Source: Pedobacter terrae
GTDB taxonomy: Bacteria; Bacteroidota; Bacteroidia; Sphingobacteriales; Sphingobacteriaceae
Length of the DNA: 64,000 nt
Assembly: GCF_900100705.1 (NCBI RefSeq)
Contig: NZ_FNCH01000003.1
Coordinates: forward strand, 62,001-126,000
Direction: 5' to 3'
This document shows, one piece after another, positions 16,880 through 25,602 of the stretch (position 1 is its first letter; each line of letters starts with the position of its first letter). Position numbers and translations under genes: made by a program. The notes under the pieces were generated by a model that saw only the letters and a program-made list of their open reading frames with translations, searched no databases and was not told the DNA's origin.

Positions 16880-17628
16880 AACTTATCGATCGTTATTTTG
16901 GGTAATGTCGGTAATTTTAACGCTGTAGGATTTAACCTGTAGCTTTTATAGGCATTCCTGATAAAAAGATTAAAAGCATAATCTGAGGCATCAAGCACAA
17001 ATTGATAGGTCGGGCGATATTGTTGCATAAAATCGGTCAGTTCAGCATCTTTTATACCCAATACCTGGCTCACCAGATTGGCATTGAAACGGTAATCGAT
17101 CAGGTCTTCACGATAATCTTTTTCCAGGACTTTTTGCAGGTGACGGGCATTTCTCCCTTGTCTGCTTAACAGGTTGTAAATGGCGTCAATACCTAAGCCA
17201 ACACCACCGTTGCCTAAATTCAATAAATCTTTACTACTTCCTTTCATGGTTTGGTAGCGGTATTCCTGAACATTCTTTTCGTATTGCTGCTGCGGGCTCA
17301 ATCTTTTTTGTTGAATAACTACGTCACGGAGTCTGATACCGAGCGATCTGAGTTGAAAATATGCAGCAGTTTGTCCCTTAAAAACAATAGTATCTACACC
17401 ATAGCCCGATAGAGCCGCAACCAAGGTATCGCCTGGCAGTGCAAAAGTGCTGAATTCGCCTTTTGTATTGTTGTATAAGCCATCACCTGTGCGGATGTTA
17501 TAAATATAAACTTTAGCCAAACGCTGCTTGGTTTCTTTATCAATAACAATACCCTGCACAGGTTTATTTTGTGCATGAAGCCACGTAGAGAAGCCAAGAA
17601 CAAGTATAAAGGGAATAAAAAATTTCAT
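16876..17628 (-). CDS. Secreted protein with a carboxypeptidase-D-type regulatory domain
   Basis: A 250-residue exported protein: the signal peptide ends TWLHAQ near residue 20, followed by a CarboxypepD_reg-like beta-sandwich (NKPVQGIVIDKETKQRLAKV, then NTKGEFSTFALPGDTLV, about residues 21-95). A helical C-terminal half contains LSPQQQYEKNVQEYRYQTMK and ends in LPTLPKITIDKL. Such proteins are frequent in Bacteroidota with no fixed function. It overlaps the downstream HEKIH membrane protein by four bases, forming a two-gene operon. It lies downstream of the LysM glucosaminidases on the same strand, so a cell-wall connection is possible but unproven. Confidence 0.78.
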   Translation of the reverse strand: MKFFIPFILVLGFSTWLHAQNKPVQGIVIDKETKQRLAKVYIYNIRTGDGLYNNTKGEFSTFALPGDTLVAALSGYGVDTIVFKGQTAAYFQLRSLGIRLRDVVIQQKRLSPQQQYEKNVQEYRYQTMKGSSKDLLNLGNGGVGLGIDAIYNLLSRQGRNARHLQKVLEKDYREDLIDYRFNANLVSQVLGIKDAELTDFMQQYRPTYQFVLDASDYAFNLFIRNAYKSYRLNPTALKLPTLPKITIDKL

Positions 17629-17676
17629 TCAGTTACAAAACTACAAATATCTTGCTGGCTATGTTTGCACTTAACA

Positions 17677-18519
17677 TTATTTAACCTTAAGTGTCTGACC
17701 AAGCTTAATGGCATCGGTAGTCATTTCATTCAGCATTTTTAACTGATCAACCGTTAAATTAAAGCGTTTTGCAATATTATATAAGGTATCTCCTTTCACA
17801 ACCGTATAAGTGCCATCTGCCAGAATTGGTTTGGCACCTGCCGGTGGCGTTTCAACCGGGGTAAACTTAGCTTTCTCCTTTGGGATATTTTGATTGATTT
17901 CTGAAAAGACACGATCTTCTCGGGCAATTTTTTGCTTTTCGCTTTCCGGTTGATCGTATTGGTAAAGCTGATATTTTTCGATGGTGTTGATGAGCAGATC
18001 TGGATATCTTGGATTGGTTGCATAGCCCGCTGTTTTCAATCCCTGCGCCCAGCTCTTGTAATCGTTTTTGTCTAACTGGAAAAGAAAACTGTAACGTTTA
18101 CGTTTTAAAAATTCAGAATGGTCTCTAAACGATTCCCGGGCATCTTTATACACCCTAAAACAGTCATTTTTCTGGTCATCATCACGGAAATAGTTCTTTC
18201 CTTTCCACTCTGAGGTGCATTTAATGCCGAAATGGTTGTTGGCGTACTTGGCTAAATCGCTGTTTCCACTACCAGATTCTAAGATTCCCTGTGCCAAAGT
18301 AATACTTGCAGGGATACCGGCCGAGTTCATCTCTTCTATGGCTACACCTTTAAACTCATCGATGTAACTTAAAGTATTGTAACTTTTGTAATTGTTGTTA
18401 TTCGCCTTGTTGGCTTCTTTTTCGATCTTTTTATTGTTTTTAGAAAATTTTCTGGTGCCGCAGGAGCTTAAAAAAAGAAGGATTGCCGCGATGGTAAGGT
18501 AATGGTGATATGAACGCAT
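17677..18519 (-). CDS. Glucosaminidase-domain protein with C-terminal LysM
   Basis: A 280-residue exported lipoprotein-like murein hydrolase (FLSSCGTRK gives a lipobox Cys near residue 20). Residues about 55-195 form a FlgJ/GH73-type glucosaminidase domain: ITLAQGILESGSGNSDLA carries the catalytic Glu, and NNHFGIKC, FRDHSEFL and WAQGLKTAGYATNPRYP follow. One LysM repeat closes the protein (TYTVVKGDTLYNIAKRF to LGQTLKVK). It should cut peptidoglycan glycan strands in the periplasm. It lies just downstream of a shorter paralogue at 18609 with the same domain order, so the two arose by tandem duplication. Confidence 0.9.
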   Translation of the reverse strand: MRSYHHYLTIAAILLFLSSCGTRKFSKNNKKIEKEANKANNNNYKSYNTLSYIDEFKGVAIEEMNSAGIPASITLAQGILESGSGNSDLAKYANNHFGIKCTSEWKGKNYFRDDDQKNDCFRVYKDARESFRDHSEFLKRKRYSFLFQLDKNDYKSWAQGLKTAGYATNPRYPDLLINTIEKYQLYQYDQPESEKQKIAREDRVFSEINQNIPKEKAKFTPVETPPAGAKPILADGTYTVVKGDTLYNIAKRFNLTVDQLKMLNEMTTDAIKLGQTLKVK

Positions 18520-18608
18520 ATAAGTTTAATTGTTTAAATCGGTGAACTGGTTAATTGTGAACTGCAAATTGCAATTTAGACTTAGGAATCATGACTACGG
18601 ACTTAAGA

Positions 18609-19286
18609 CTAATATTTAATCTTCTGTCCTGGTTTTAAGTTTGCCTTTTTAATGCCGTTTTTTTGCATAAGGGCTTTAACGTTTGTGCCTTTCTTTTTGG
18701 CAATTATGTTTAGGTTATCGCCAGATTTAACGGTATATATCTTTGTTTTTCTTCTGTTTTTTGCCCTGCGATGAACAGGAGCTGCATACACAGGTTCCTC
18801 GTACCCCTCTGGACGCTCATCGTATTGATAGAGTTCGTATTTTTTAATTAAGCCAATTACCTGGCTGGCCCAGCTTCTGCTATGGGCGTAACCACAGCGG
18901 CGGATACCGTAAGTCCATCCCTTGTAATCATATTGATCATATTTCCCAAAAAGATTGTTAAAAGGCTCCCGGGTTTCCATAATTTCTACAAAGTGGCTGT
19001 AAGATTCGTCGGCATTTACATAATCGCGGTATGAAGAATGGATTTCTGCATTGTTATTTGGCCCTTTTACACCGAAATGGTTATTAAGGTGCTGTGCAAT
19101 TCTACTATTGCCAGCAGCAGATTCATGTATGGCAACAGCTAAAATAACACTGGCCGGAATTTTATGATCGTGCATTAAACCTTGTGCATATGCTGCATGT
19201 TCGGCAATATAATCATCGGTATCTTGTGCTTGCGCAATCATTCCTGATAAGAGCAGTACACAAAAAGTAAGGATTTTATTAGTCAT
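18609..19286 (-). CDS. Glucosaminidase-domain protein with C-terminal LysM (paralogue)
   Basis: A 225-residue exported murein hydrolase. The signal peptide ends GMIAQAQ near residue 21, with signal peptidase I rather than lipobox character. The glucosaminidase domain has VILAVAIHESAAGNSRIA with the catalytic Glu, NNHFGVKG, YSHFVEIM and WTYGIRRCGYAHSRSW. A LysM repeat at the end reads IYTVKSGDNLNIIAKKKG to LKPGQKIKY, preceded by a basic linker (HRRAKNRRKTK). It shares its layout with the next gene downstream, at 17677. The two differ in export route, one soluble and one lipid-anchored, which may divide their work. Role in wall turnover is inferred from the family. Confidence 0.9.
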   Translation of the reverse strand: MTNKILTFCVLLLSGMIAQAQDTDDYIAEHAAYAQGLMHDHKIPASVILAVAIHESAAGNSRIAQHLNNHFGVKGPNNNAEIHSSYRDYVNADESYSHFVEIMETREPFNNLFGKYDQYDYKGWTYGIRRCGYAHSRSWASQVIGLIKKYELYQYDERPEGYEEPVYAAPVHRRAKNRRKTKIYTVKSGDNLNIIAKKKGTNVKALMQKNGIKKANLKPGQKIKY

Positions 19287-19364
19287 GGTTAACTGTACAA
19301 ATTGTTTAATTGGTTAACTGTACGACTAACCGATTAAAACACTTAACCGATTAACCATAATATA

Positions 19365-20003
19365 TTAAGCTTTCTTCCTGATCACAAACAAACCATCGCG
19401 AACAGGTAAAATTAATTTCTCAACCCGTTCATCTTCAGCTATTTTATCATTAAAGCCAGTAATATTTCTGGTGTCTTTATCCTGTTTTTCCTGAAGTACT
19501 TTTCCACTCCATAATACATTATCAACAATGATAATTCCGCCCGGGCGAACACGGTCAAAAATCAGATCATAATAGGTGCCGTTGTTTTTCTTATCTGCAT
19601 CAATGAAAACAATGTCGAAAACTTCATCTAAACTTGAAATGGTAGTAGTAGCATCGCCAAGGATGTAATTAATCTGATTATTATAGGCTGATTTGGCGAA
19701 GTTGCGGCGAACCATGTCTTCCAGTTCCTCATTAATATCCAGCGTATATAACAGGCCATCTTTGGTTAATCCCTCGGCAAGGCATAAAGTAGCGTACCCG
19801 GTAAAAGTGCCAATTTCTAAAATCCTTTTAGGGGCAACCATTTTGCTGAGCATGCTTAAAACCCGGCCTTGATAGTGGCCAGAAAGCATGCGGGGCATTA
19901 AAACTTTAAGGTTGGTTTCGCGGTCTATGTGTTGAAGCAATTCGCTTTCAGGCTCGCAGTAGGTAATTAGTAAATCCTGTAAATCGTCGTTTATTAGGCT
20001 CAT
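19365..20003 (-). CDS. SAM-dependent O-methyltransferase (family 3)
   Basis: A 212-residue cytosolic methyltransferase of the catechol/caffeoyl-CoA O-methyltransferase type. The SAM-binding glycine loop reads ILEIGTFTGYATLCLAEGL. The metal and catalytic aspartates are in DIVFIDADKKN, and GGIIIVDNVLWSGKV follows, all in the normal order. The natural substrate is not clear from sequence. The ATG at 20003 (MSLINDDL) is chosen over one 22 codons upstream because the longer form would run into ruvX and lacks family similarity. The gene begins 7 bases after the ruvX stop, so the two are co-transcribed, an arrangement also seen in relatives as far as I know. Confidence 0.9.
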   Translation of the reverse strand: MSLINDDLQDLLITYCEPESELLQHIDRETNLKVLMPRMLSGHYQGRVLSMLSKMVAPKRILEIGTFTGYATLCLAEGLTKDGLLYTLDINEELEDMVRRNFAKSAYNNQINYILGDATTTISSLDEVFDIVFIDADKKNNGTYYDLIFDRVRPGGIIIVDNVLWSGKVLQEKQDKDTRNITGFNDKIAEDERVEKLILPVRDGLFVIRKKA

Positions 20004-20010
20004 TTGTTGG

Positions 20011-20427
20011 TTATAAACGGTTACTTTCCATAAAATATTGTAAAATAATGGTTGCGGCAATGGTATCAACCCGGTCTTTGTCTCTTCTGTCCATTTTTTT
20101 TAAGCCACTTTGCATAATGGCCTGATGTGCCAGTTTAGAAGTAAAACGTTCATCAACCCAATGCCTTGGGATATCGGGAAATGATTTTTTCAACAGCGTG
20201 GCAAAACCTTTTACATGTTGTGCCGAATCAGACGGAGAACCATCCATTTGTTTAGGATCGCCCAGTACAAAGGCCTCAACTTGCTCATTAAGCATATATT
20301 TTTTAACATATTCGATCACATCTTTAGGGTGTACCGTATCCAGGCCTGTTGCAATAATTTGCAGAGGATCGGTTACCGCAATACCGATGCGTTTTGTTCC
20401 ATAATCAAATGCGAGGATCCTTGCCAT
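20011..20427 (-). CDS. ruvX: RuvX/YqgF pre-16S rRNA nuclease or Holliday junction resolvase
   Basis: A 138-residue RNase-H-fold protein of the YqgF family. In E. coli it trims the 5' end of 16S rRNA, and other members have been described as junction resolvases. The visible catalytic acidic residues sit in AFDYGTKRIG near the N-terminus, WVDERFTS in the middle and DRVDTIAATIIL near the C-terminus. The family's FVLGDPKQMDGSPSDSA loop is present. Length is normal. It is followed on the same strand by an O-methyltransferase. Identification is secure. Confidence 0.94.
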   Translation of the reverse strand: MARILAFDYGTKRIGIAVTDPLQIIATGLDTVHPKDVIEYVKKYMLNEQVEAFVLGDPKQMDGSPSDSAQHVKGFATLLKKSFPDIPRHWVDERFTSKLAHQAIMQSGLKKMDRRDKDRVDTIAATIILQYFMESNRL

Positions 20428-21050
20428 AAGTTAAGCGTTAGGGGTTGGCGCAAAGCGTTGGCCCATCTTTTAATTTTAAAAAGTTCAAAGGTAAGGTTTT
20501 TGAAATAATAGGTAAACCTAAGAGTAATGCTGTTAACCAGCGTGTTATTGACTTAAAATTGATTTCTTCTATTTTTGAAAAGCAAAACCTGTGTTACTTG
20601 GGTATGTCCTGTCCTGCTGTATGCTTTAGCCCTCATGCTTCGGGGCTGCCGCTCCCATCAGGTTTAGTTAATGCAGACCGGTGCGGTTTGGGTAATTTGC
20701 GTAGTGCGCTATTTGATGTTCCTAAAGAATACTGATTTAGTTAAATAAACCTGGTAGGGCGTAAAGCGTTTAGTGCCGTTAAAAAACAAAAGTCAAGGAT
20801 AAGGTTTTTAGTAAATCGGTTTTCAAGCAAAAAGGCTTCCTCAAAACCAATCTAAACCCTGGTGCAGCGGCATCCCAAATTAGTTCAATTTGGGATATAG
20901 CGGAAAAAGGGACCGAACAGAACAAAAGCACTACCGGAGCCTGCTTTTCTAAAAAATAAAATGTCGTTTTAATCTAAAAAACGCAGCTTCTGAAACAACT
21001 TCAGGATGCCGAGGCTGTGAATCTCATATCTATTTCTTATTTTGCACCAA
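20428..21050. other. Intergenic region with repeat-like sequence, no gene recognised
   Basis: About 620 bases between divergent ruvX and holB. The segment at 20610-20680 (GCTTTAGCCCTCATGCTTCGG, then GCCGCTCCCATCAGG) and at 20860-20900 (CCCAAATTAGTTCAATTTGGG, itself an inverted repeat) look like dispersed intergenic repeats. The open frames here lack coding character and start sites. Confidence 0.4.
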
Positions 21051-22199
21051 ATGCAGTTTAAAGAAATCATAGGACAGGAAAGAGTGAAGCAACAATTGGT
21101 GCAGACGGTTAAGGAAAACCGGATTAGCCATGCGCAGCTATTTTTGTCGCCTGCCGGTTCCGGGGCTGTAGCACTGGCTATTGCCTATGCACAATACGTC
21201 AATTGCCTTAACAAAGGTGAAAATGATAGTTGTGGCGAATGTTCGAGCTGTAGAAAATACGAACGTTTAATTCATCCCGATTTGCATTTCTCCTATCCTT
21301 TTTTTGCTTCTGCTAGTGTAAAAACGGCTGTAGATGTGCTGGAAGAATGGCGGGGCATGCTACTGCAGGATCCTTATTTTGATATGGATATTTGGCGTTC
21401 CAAACTCGATGCGGCCAATAAACAGGCCAATATTAACATCGCTGAATGTCACGATATTATTAAAAAACTGAGCTATAAAGCCTTCGAAGCCGAAACAAAG
21501 GTTTTAATTATGTGGCTGCCCGAATACCTGGATAAAGCCGGGAACGCCTTGTTGAAATTAATTGAAGAACCGCCTGCAAATACACTGTTTATTTTAATTG
21601 CGCAAAGTCAGGATCAGATTTTAACGACCATTTTATCCAGAACGCAGATTGTGAAGATCCCAAAACTTTCATCAGAAGAGGTAACCGGATATTTATTAAA
21701 GGCGAGCGGATTAACGGAGCATCAGGCTATTGATTATTCATTTTTGGCCGATGGAAATTTAATTGAGGCTAAAGCGCTTGCCGCAGATACACAGAGCGAC
21801 AGTTCTGGCACATTTACGGCCTGGTTAAGGATGGGTTTTGGAAATAAATTGCCCGATTTGATCGACTTTACGGATGATGCAGCGAAATGGGGAAGAGAAA
21901 ACCAGAAGAATTTTTTAAAGTATGGTGTAAATTATTTACGCGAATGCTGTTTAATTTTAAGTGGTGCCGAAGAATTGGTGAAATTGCCTCCGCTAACCTT
22001 CGAAACTGCCAAAAAACTGAGTATGCACGTGCTTACCTTACCTATGGCCGAGGCCATTATTGGCGAGTTGGAAAAAGCGCATTACCATATTGAAAGAAAC
22101 GCAAACCCAAAAATTCTGTTTTTAGATGTATCTTTACAATTGGTAAAAATTATCAAGTTTAAAACGCTCCCTGCGGGGACTCAATATATATACAATTAA
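21051..22199 (+). CDS. holB: DNA polymerase III delta-prime subunit
   Basis: A 382-residue clamp-loader subunit of the AAA+ family. The N-terminal MQFKEIIGQERVKQQLVQTV, the zinc cysteines CGECSSCRK around residues 63-71, AEAETK-like helices and LIEEPPANTLFILIAQ (the SRC-adjacent region, followed by LSRTQIVKIP) match the family. The Walker A position reads SPAGSGAVALA and lacks the usual GKT, as expected for delta-prime, which does not hydrolyse ATP. The ATG at 21051 is chosen over a TTG nine bases upstream. It starts the operon holB-ricT-gldH; the ricT ATG follows the holB stop by one base. Confidence 0.92.
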   Translation: MQFKEIIGQERVKQQLVQTVKENRISHAQLFLSPAGSGAVALAIAYAQYVNCLNKGENDSCGECSSCRKYERLIHPDLHFSYPFFASASVKTAVDVLEEWRGMLLQDPYFDMDIWRSKLDAANKQANINIAECHDIIKKLSYKAFEAETKVLIMWLPEYLDKAGNALLKLIEEPPANTLFILIAQSQDQILTTILSRTQIVKIPKLSSEEVTGYLLKASGLTEHQAIDYSFLADGNLIEAKALAADTQSDSSGTFTAWLRMGFGNKLPDLIDFTDDAAKWGRENQKNFLKYGVNYLRECCLILSGAEELVKLPPLTFETAKKLSMHVLTLPMAEAIIGELEKAHYHIERNANPKILFLDVSLQLVKIIKFKTLPAGTQYIYN

Positions 22200-22200
22200 T

Positions 22201-23739
22201 ATGGGATGTGGAAGTTGTTCAACAGGTGGTGGTTGCACCCCTAATGGATGCAAAAGTAATGGCTCATGCGGCACCGGTGGTTGCCAAACAATGGAAGTTC
22301 ATGATTGGCTGTCTAATTTGGATATGCCTTCTAATTATAAACCTTTTCAGGTTACAGAAATTAAGTTTAAGGGCTCGCGTAAAGAGTTTTTCCTCAATAG
22401 CGATAACATTTATCTCGAAATTGGAGAACTTGTTGCCGTTGAAGGGCCAACTGGTGGTTTCGACGTAGGACATGTTTCGCTTACCGGCGAGCTGGTGCGG
22501 ATCCAGATGAAACGCCGTAAAACGGCACTCGATCAGGTCACCAAAAAAATCTACCGTAAAGCTACCGAAGCTGATGTGGAGAAATGGAATGCCGCCAAGG
22601 GAATGGAATGGGAAACCATGCATAAGGCGCGTAAACTGGCACTCGATCTCCGTTTGCAGATGAAAATCAGCGATGTGGATTATCAGGCCGATAAAACGAA
22701 AGCTACTTTCTTTTATACTGCTGATGGACGTGTGGATTTCCGAGAGCTGATTAAAAAGATGGCGGAAAGCTTCCGTATCCGGATTGAAATGCGCCAGATC
22801 GGAATGCGTCAGGAAGCTGGCCGTTTAGGTGGAATCGGTTCCTGCGGTCGCGAATTATGCTGCTCTACCTGGTTAACAAATTTCAAAACCGTATCTACAG
22901 CTGCGGCCAGATATCAAAATTTATCATTAAATACCTTAAAGCTTGCGGGGCAGTGCGGTAAATTAAAATGCTGCTTAAACTACGAGCTGGATACTTATCT
23001 GGATGCTTTAAAAGATATTCCCGATAGAATTGAAAACCTGGATACGGAGGCCGGTTATGCCCGTCACCAGAAAACTGATATTTTCAAAAAAATCATGTGG
23101 TTCAGTTACCAGGGTGACGAAAACTGGATCCCGGTTAAAGCCGCACGTGTAAAAGAGATTATGGCGATGAATAAGGCAGGTAAAAAAGCACCTAACTTAA
23201 AAGAAGAAGCCGTTCAGATCGCCGCACCGGTTGTGGTAGAAAAATCTTTCGATTACGAAAATGTAGTGGGTCAGGATAGTTTAACCCGCCTTGACGAACG
23301 TTCTCGCTCTAAAAATAACCAGAACAGAAACAACAACCAGAAAAATAGCCGCAACAATAACCAGAATAAGAGAGAAAGAATTCCTGCAGGAGAGAAAAAT
23401 GCTGGGCCTAATAACAAACCTCAGCAGGCTCAACAGGGTGTACAGAAAGCGCAACAAAGCGGAAAGCAACAACCTGGCGGAGCAAAACCGCAACAAAATT
23501 CGGGTCAAAAGGCTCAACAAGCAGTGCCGAAACCACAACATGTTAATGGACCAAAGCCTCAAAATAACAAACCGAAGCAAATGCAAGGACCAAAACCTGA
23601 AGTTAAGGCTGAAGGAAATGTTATTATAGAAGGTACCAAGCCAGAGCAGAGCAAAAATAAGAACAGAAATAACCGTAGGAAAAACAATAACCGCCGAAAC
23701 AATAATAATGGCTCAGAGAATAAACCTGCTGCTGAATAA
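22201..23739 (+). CDS. ricT: PSP1-domain protein (RicT/YaaT-like) with disordered tail
   Basis: A 512-residue protein of the PSP1/YaaT family. The N-terminus is unusually Gly/Cys-rich (MGCGSCSTGGGCTPNG). The PSP1 core spans about residues 55-290, with cysteine motifs GSCGRELCCSTWL and GQCGKLKCCLNYE, conserved in the family and in Bacillus used to bind Fe-S clusters. The last 150 residues are a low-complexity Asn/Gln/Lys/Pro-rich tail, probably disordered. Bacillus RicT helps mRNA processing by RNase Y; transfer of that role to Bacteroidota is inference. It follows holB by one base and overlaps gldH by 32 bases. Confidence 0.88.
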   Translation: MGCGSCSTGGGCTPNGCKSNGSCGTGGCQTMEVHDWLSNLDMPSNYKPFQVTEIKFKGSRKEFFLNSDNIYLEIGELVAVEGPTGGFDVGHVSLTGELVRIQMKRRKTALDQVTKKIYRKATEADVEKWNAAKGMEWETMHKARKLALDLRLQMKISDVDYQADKTKATFFYTADGRVDFRELIKKMAESFRIRIEMRQIGMRQEAGRLGGIGSCGRELCCSTWLTNFKTVSTAAARYQNLSLNTLKLAGQCGKLKCCLNYELDTYLDALKDIPDRIENLDTEAGYARHQKTDIFKKIMWFSYQGDENWIPVKAARVKEIMAMNKAGKKAPNLKEEAVQIAAPVVVEKSFDYENVVGQDSLTRLDERSRSKNNQNRNNNQKNSRNNNQNKRERIPAGEKNAGPNNKPQQAQQGVQKAQQSGKQQPGGAKPQQNSGQKAQQAVPKPQHVNGPKPQNNKPKQMQGPKPEVKAEGNVIIEGTKPEQSKNKNRNNRRKNNNRRNNNNGSENKPAAE

Positions 23740-24190
23740 AAGGCAAATTATTTTGCTTGCATTTTTATGGACGGTTACGCTATTTGTAGGCTGTAAGGAC
23801 AGTGTAGTTGATAGCAATATAGAAATTGCCGACCGCAGGTGGACTTACCGTAACCATATTTCTACAACATTTGACATTAAAGATAATACCAAGGCCTATA
23901 ATATTTATTTTAAGTTAAGGCATACAGCCAATTATAAATATGCCAATATTTTTATCCTGGCTCATTTTAAAGATGGGAAAAAAGTAGTAACCAAACGCTA
24001 TCAATATAAATTGGCCAAAAATGATGGCGAATGGTTGGGTAGCGGTTCCGGGAATGTATTTAGTTATACCCTGCCCATGTTAACCAACTATCATTTTCCG
24101 CGAAATGGCAAATTTGAGATTGAAATTGAGCAGAATATGCGCGATAATCCGCTTTTGGAAGTAAGCGATGTTGGATTGTTGGTAGAGTAA
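23708..24190 (+). CDS. gldH: Gliding motility lipoprotein GldH
   Basis: A 160-residue lipoprotein with a signal peptide and lipobox Cys at residue 29 (LFVGCKDSVVDSN). The mature domain carries the GldH features: RRWTYRNHISTTFDIKDNTK, then YNIYFKLRHTANYKYANIF and a C-terminal FEIEIEQNMRDNPLLEVSDVG. In Flavobacterium GldH is needed for gliding and the type IX secretion system. It overlaps the end of ricT by 32 bases in another frame, so translation is likely coupled. The holB-ricT-gldH order is, to my knowledge, a recurrent Bacteroidota arrangement. It converges on murF with a 24-base gap. Confidence 0.92.
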   Translation: MAQRINLLLNKRQIILLAFLWTVTLFVGCKDSVVDSNIEIADRRWTYRNHISTTFDIKDNTKAYNIYFKLRHTANYKYANIFILAHFKDGKKVVTKRYQYKLAKNDGEWLGSGSGNVFSYTLPMLTNYHFPRNGKFEIEIEQNMRDNPLLEVSDVGLLVE

Positions 24191-24214
24191 TAAAGCGTGT
24201 TAGGCATCCTTACC

Positions 24215-25516
24215 CTACAAATATTGCAGCAAGCTTTCCAATTTCATTCCCCGCGAGCCTTTGAGTAATACTAAATGATCGTGGACTAAGTTTTCTTGTA
24301 AGTATTGAGTCGCCTCAGCAGGCGTTTCGAAAAATATGCCTTTAAAACTGTCTTTAAATGTATGGAAATCCTTCCCGATAAAAATGATTTGATCTAAACC
24401 ACTTTCATTGGCTTGTTTTACGATCAGTTCGTGTTGATCACGTGATTCAGGGCCTAATTCGAACATGTCGCCCAAAATAGCCGTCTTTTTATCAGCCGAT
24501 ATTACGGAGAGGTTTTTCAAAGCCGCAGCCATGCTGCTAGGATTGGCATTATAGAAATCGCAGATTACCGTGTTTTTTTCAGTTTTAGTGAGTTGCGAAC
24601 GATTGTTTTTCGGCTGGTATTTTGATAAACCGGTATTGATCTCTTCAGGACTCATGTCGAAAAAGTCTCCTATGCAGATTGCTGCCAGGATATTTTCAAA
24701 ATTATAACTGCCGGTTAAATTGGTTGTTACTGAGGATGAAGTCTCATGATTGGTCCAGTTTACTTCGATAAAAGGATCGCTGCTTTTTAGTTCCCCTTTA
24801 ATGGTATTGCCGTTTTCTGTTCCATAATAAATGAGCTTGTTTAAGCCTGCTGCTATACTCATTTTAAGTAAATCAGGATTGTCCCTATTAATAAAAGTAT
24901 AGCCATTGGTCTGTTTAAGGTAAGCGTAAAGTTCTGCCTTGCCTTTTTTTACCCCTTCAAAACCACCAAAGCCGTCTAAATGTGCCATGCCTACATTGGT
25001 AATAATGCCATGGGTGGGTTGAGCGATGGTGCAAAGCAATTCTATTTCTTTTTGATGGTTGGCCCCCATTTCAATTACCGCAACCTGTACATCATCGGTA
25101 ATGGACAATATCGATAGAGGAACACCAATATGATTGTTTAAGTTACCCAAGGTGGCAAAGGTTTTATACCGTTCGGATAAAACAGCATTTACCAATTCTT
25201 TGCTCGTTGTTTTTCCATTGCTACCCGTTAAGCCGATAACCGGAATATTGAGCTGTTTGCGGTGATGGCGCGCCAGCTCCTGTAAGCTGCTTAATACATC
25301 TTCAACCAATAGAAAGTTATCGTTTTCTGCGTATTTTTCTTCATCAATTACGGCAAATGCTGCCCCTTTTTCTATGGCCTGGGCGGCAAATTCATTGGCA
25401 TTAAATAGATCACCCCTTAAGGCAAAAAAGATACAACCGGGTGTAATGTTTCTTGTGTCGGTAGAAATAACAGGGTTTTTAAGGTAGTAATCGTATAGTT
25501 TTTCGGTTGTAATCAT
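24215..25516 (-). CDS. murF: UDP-N-acetylmuramoyl-tripeptide--D-alanyl-D-alanine ligase
   Basis: MurF adds the D-Ala-D-Ala dipeptide to the UDP-MurNAc tripeptide in the cytosolic branch of peptidoglycan synthesis. The 433-residue protein has the three Mur domains. The N-terminal domain carries STDTRNITPGCIFFALRG. The ATPase P-loop is GLTGSNGKTTSKE near residues 96-107, followed by NLNNHIGVPLS and VIEMGANHQKEIELL. The C-terminal domain has DFYNANPSSMAAAL and ILGDMFELG. Length is normal. It stands alone, converging with gldH and diverging from the M14 carboxypeptidase gene. Confidence 0.95.
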   Translation of the reverse strand: MITTEKLYDYYLKNPVISTDTRNITPGCIFFALRGDLFNANEFAAQAIEKGAAFAVIDEEKYAENDNFLLVEDVLSSLQELARHHRKQLNIPVIGLTGSNGKTTSKELVNAVLSERYKTFATLGNLNNHIGVPLSILSITDDVQVAVIEMGANHQKEIELLCTIAQPTHGIITNVGMAHLDGFGGFEGVKKGKAELYAYLKQTNGYTFINRDNPDLLKMSIAAGLNKLIYYGTENGNTIKGELKSSDPFIEVNWTNHETSSSVTTNLTGSYNFENILAAICIGDFFDMSPEEINTGLSKYQPKNNRSQLTKTEKNTVICDFYNANPSSMAAALKNLSVISADKKTAILGDMFELGPESRDQHELIVKQANESGLDQIIFIGKDFHTFKDSFKGIFFETPAEATQYLQENLVHDHLVLLKGSRGMKLESLLQYL

Positions 25517-25579
25517 GCCTATCGTAAAAAAAAGTATGATGTAAAATTAAGCTTTCGCATCAACAAAAAACAAAATTAG

Positions 25580-25587
25580 TACATTAG
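25580..25587 (+). promoter_or_regulatory. TACATTAG -7-like box before the M14 gene
   Basis: TACATTAG differs from TAnnTTTG at one position and lies 16 bases before the ATG. The same octamer lies before the first and third SusC genes (28872, 39775). Confidence 0.35.
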
Positions 25588-25602
25588 TTAAAATTATTCC
25601 TT

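Noticed and set aside
20445..20735. Possible 96-residue plus-strand gene between ruvX and holB
   Set aside because: It overlaps repeat-like sequence, has no family likeness and no good start context.
23281..23629. Open frames in both other directions across the ricT tail
   Set aside because: They are shadows created by the low-complexity Asn/Gln/Lys repeat codons.
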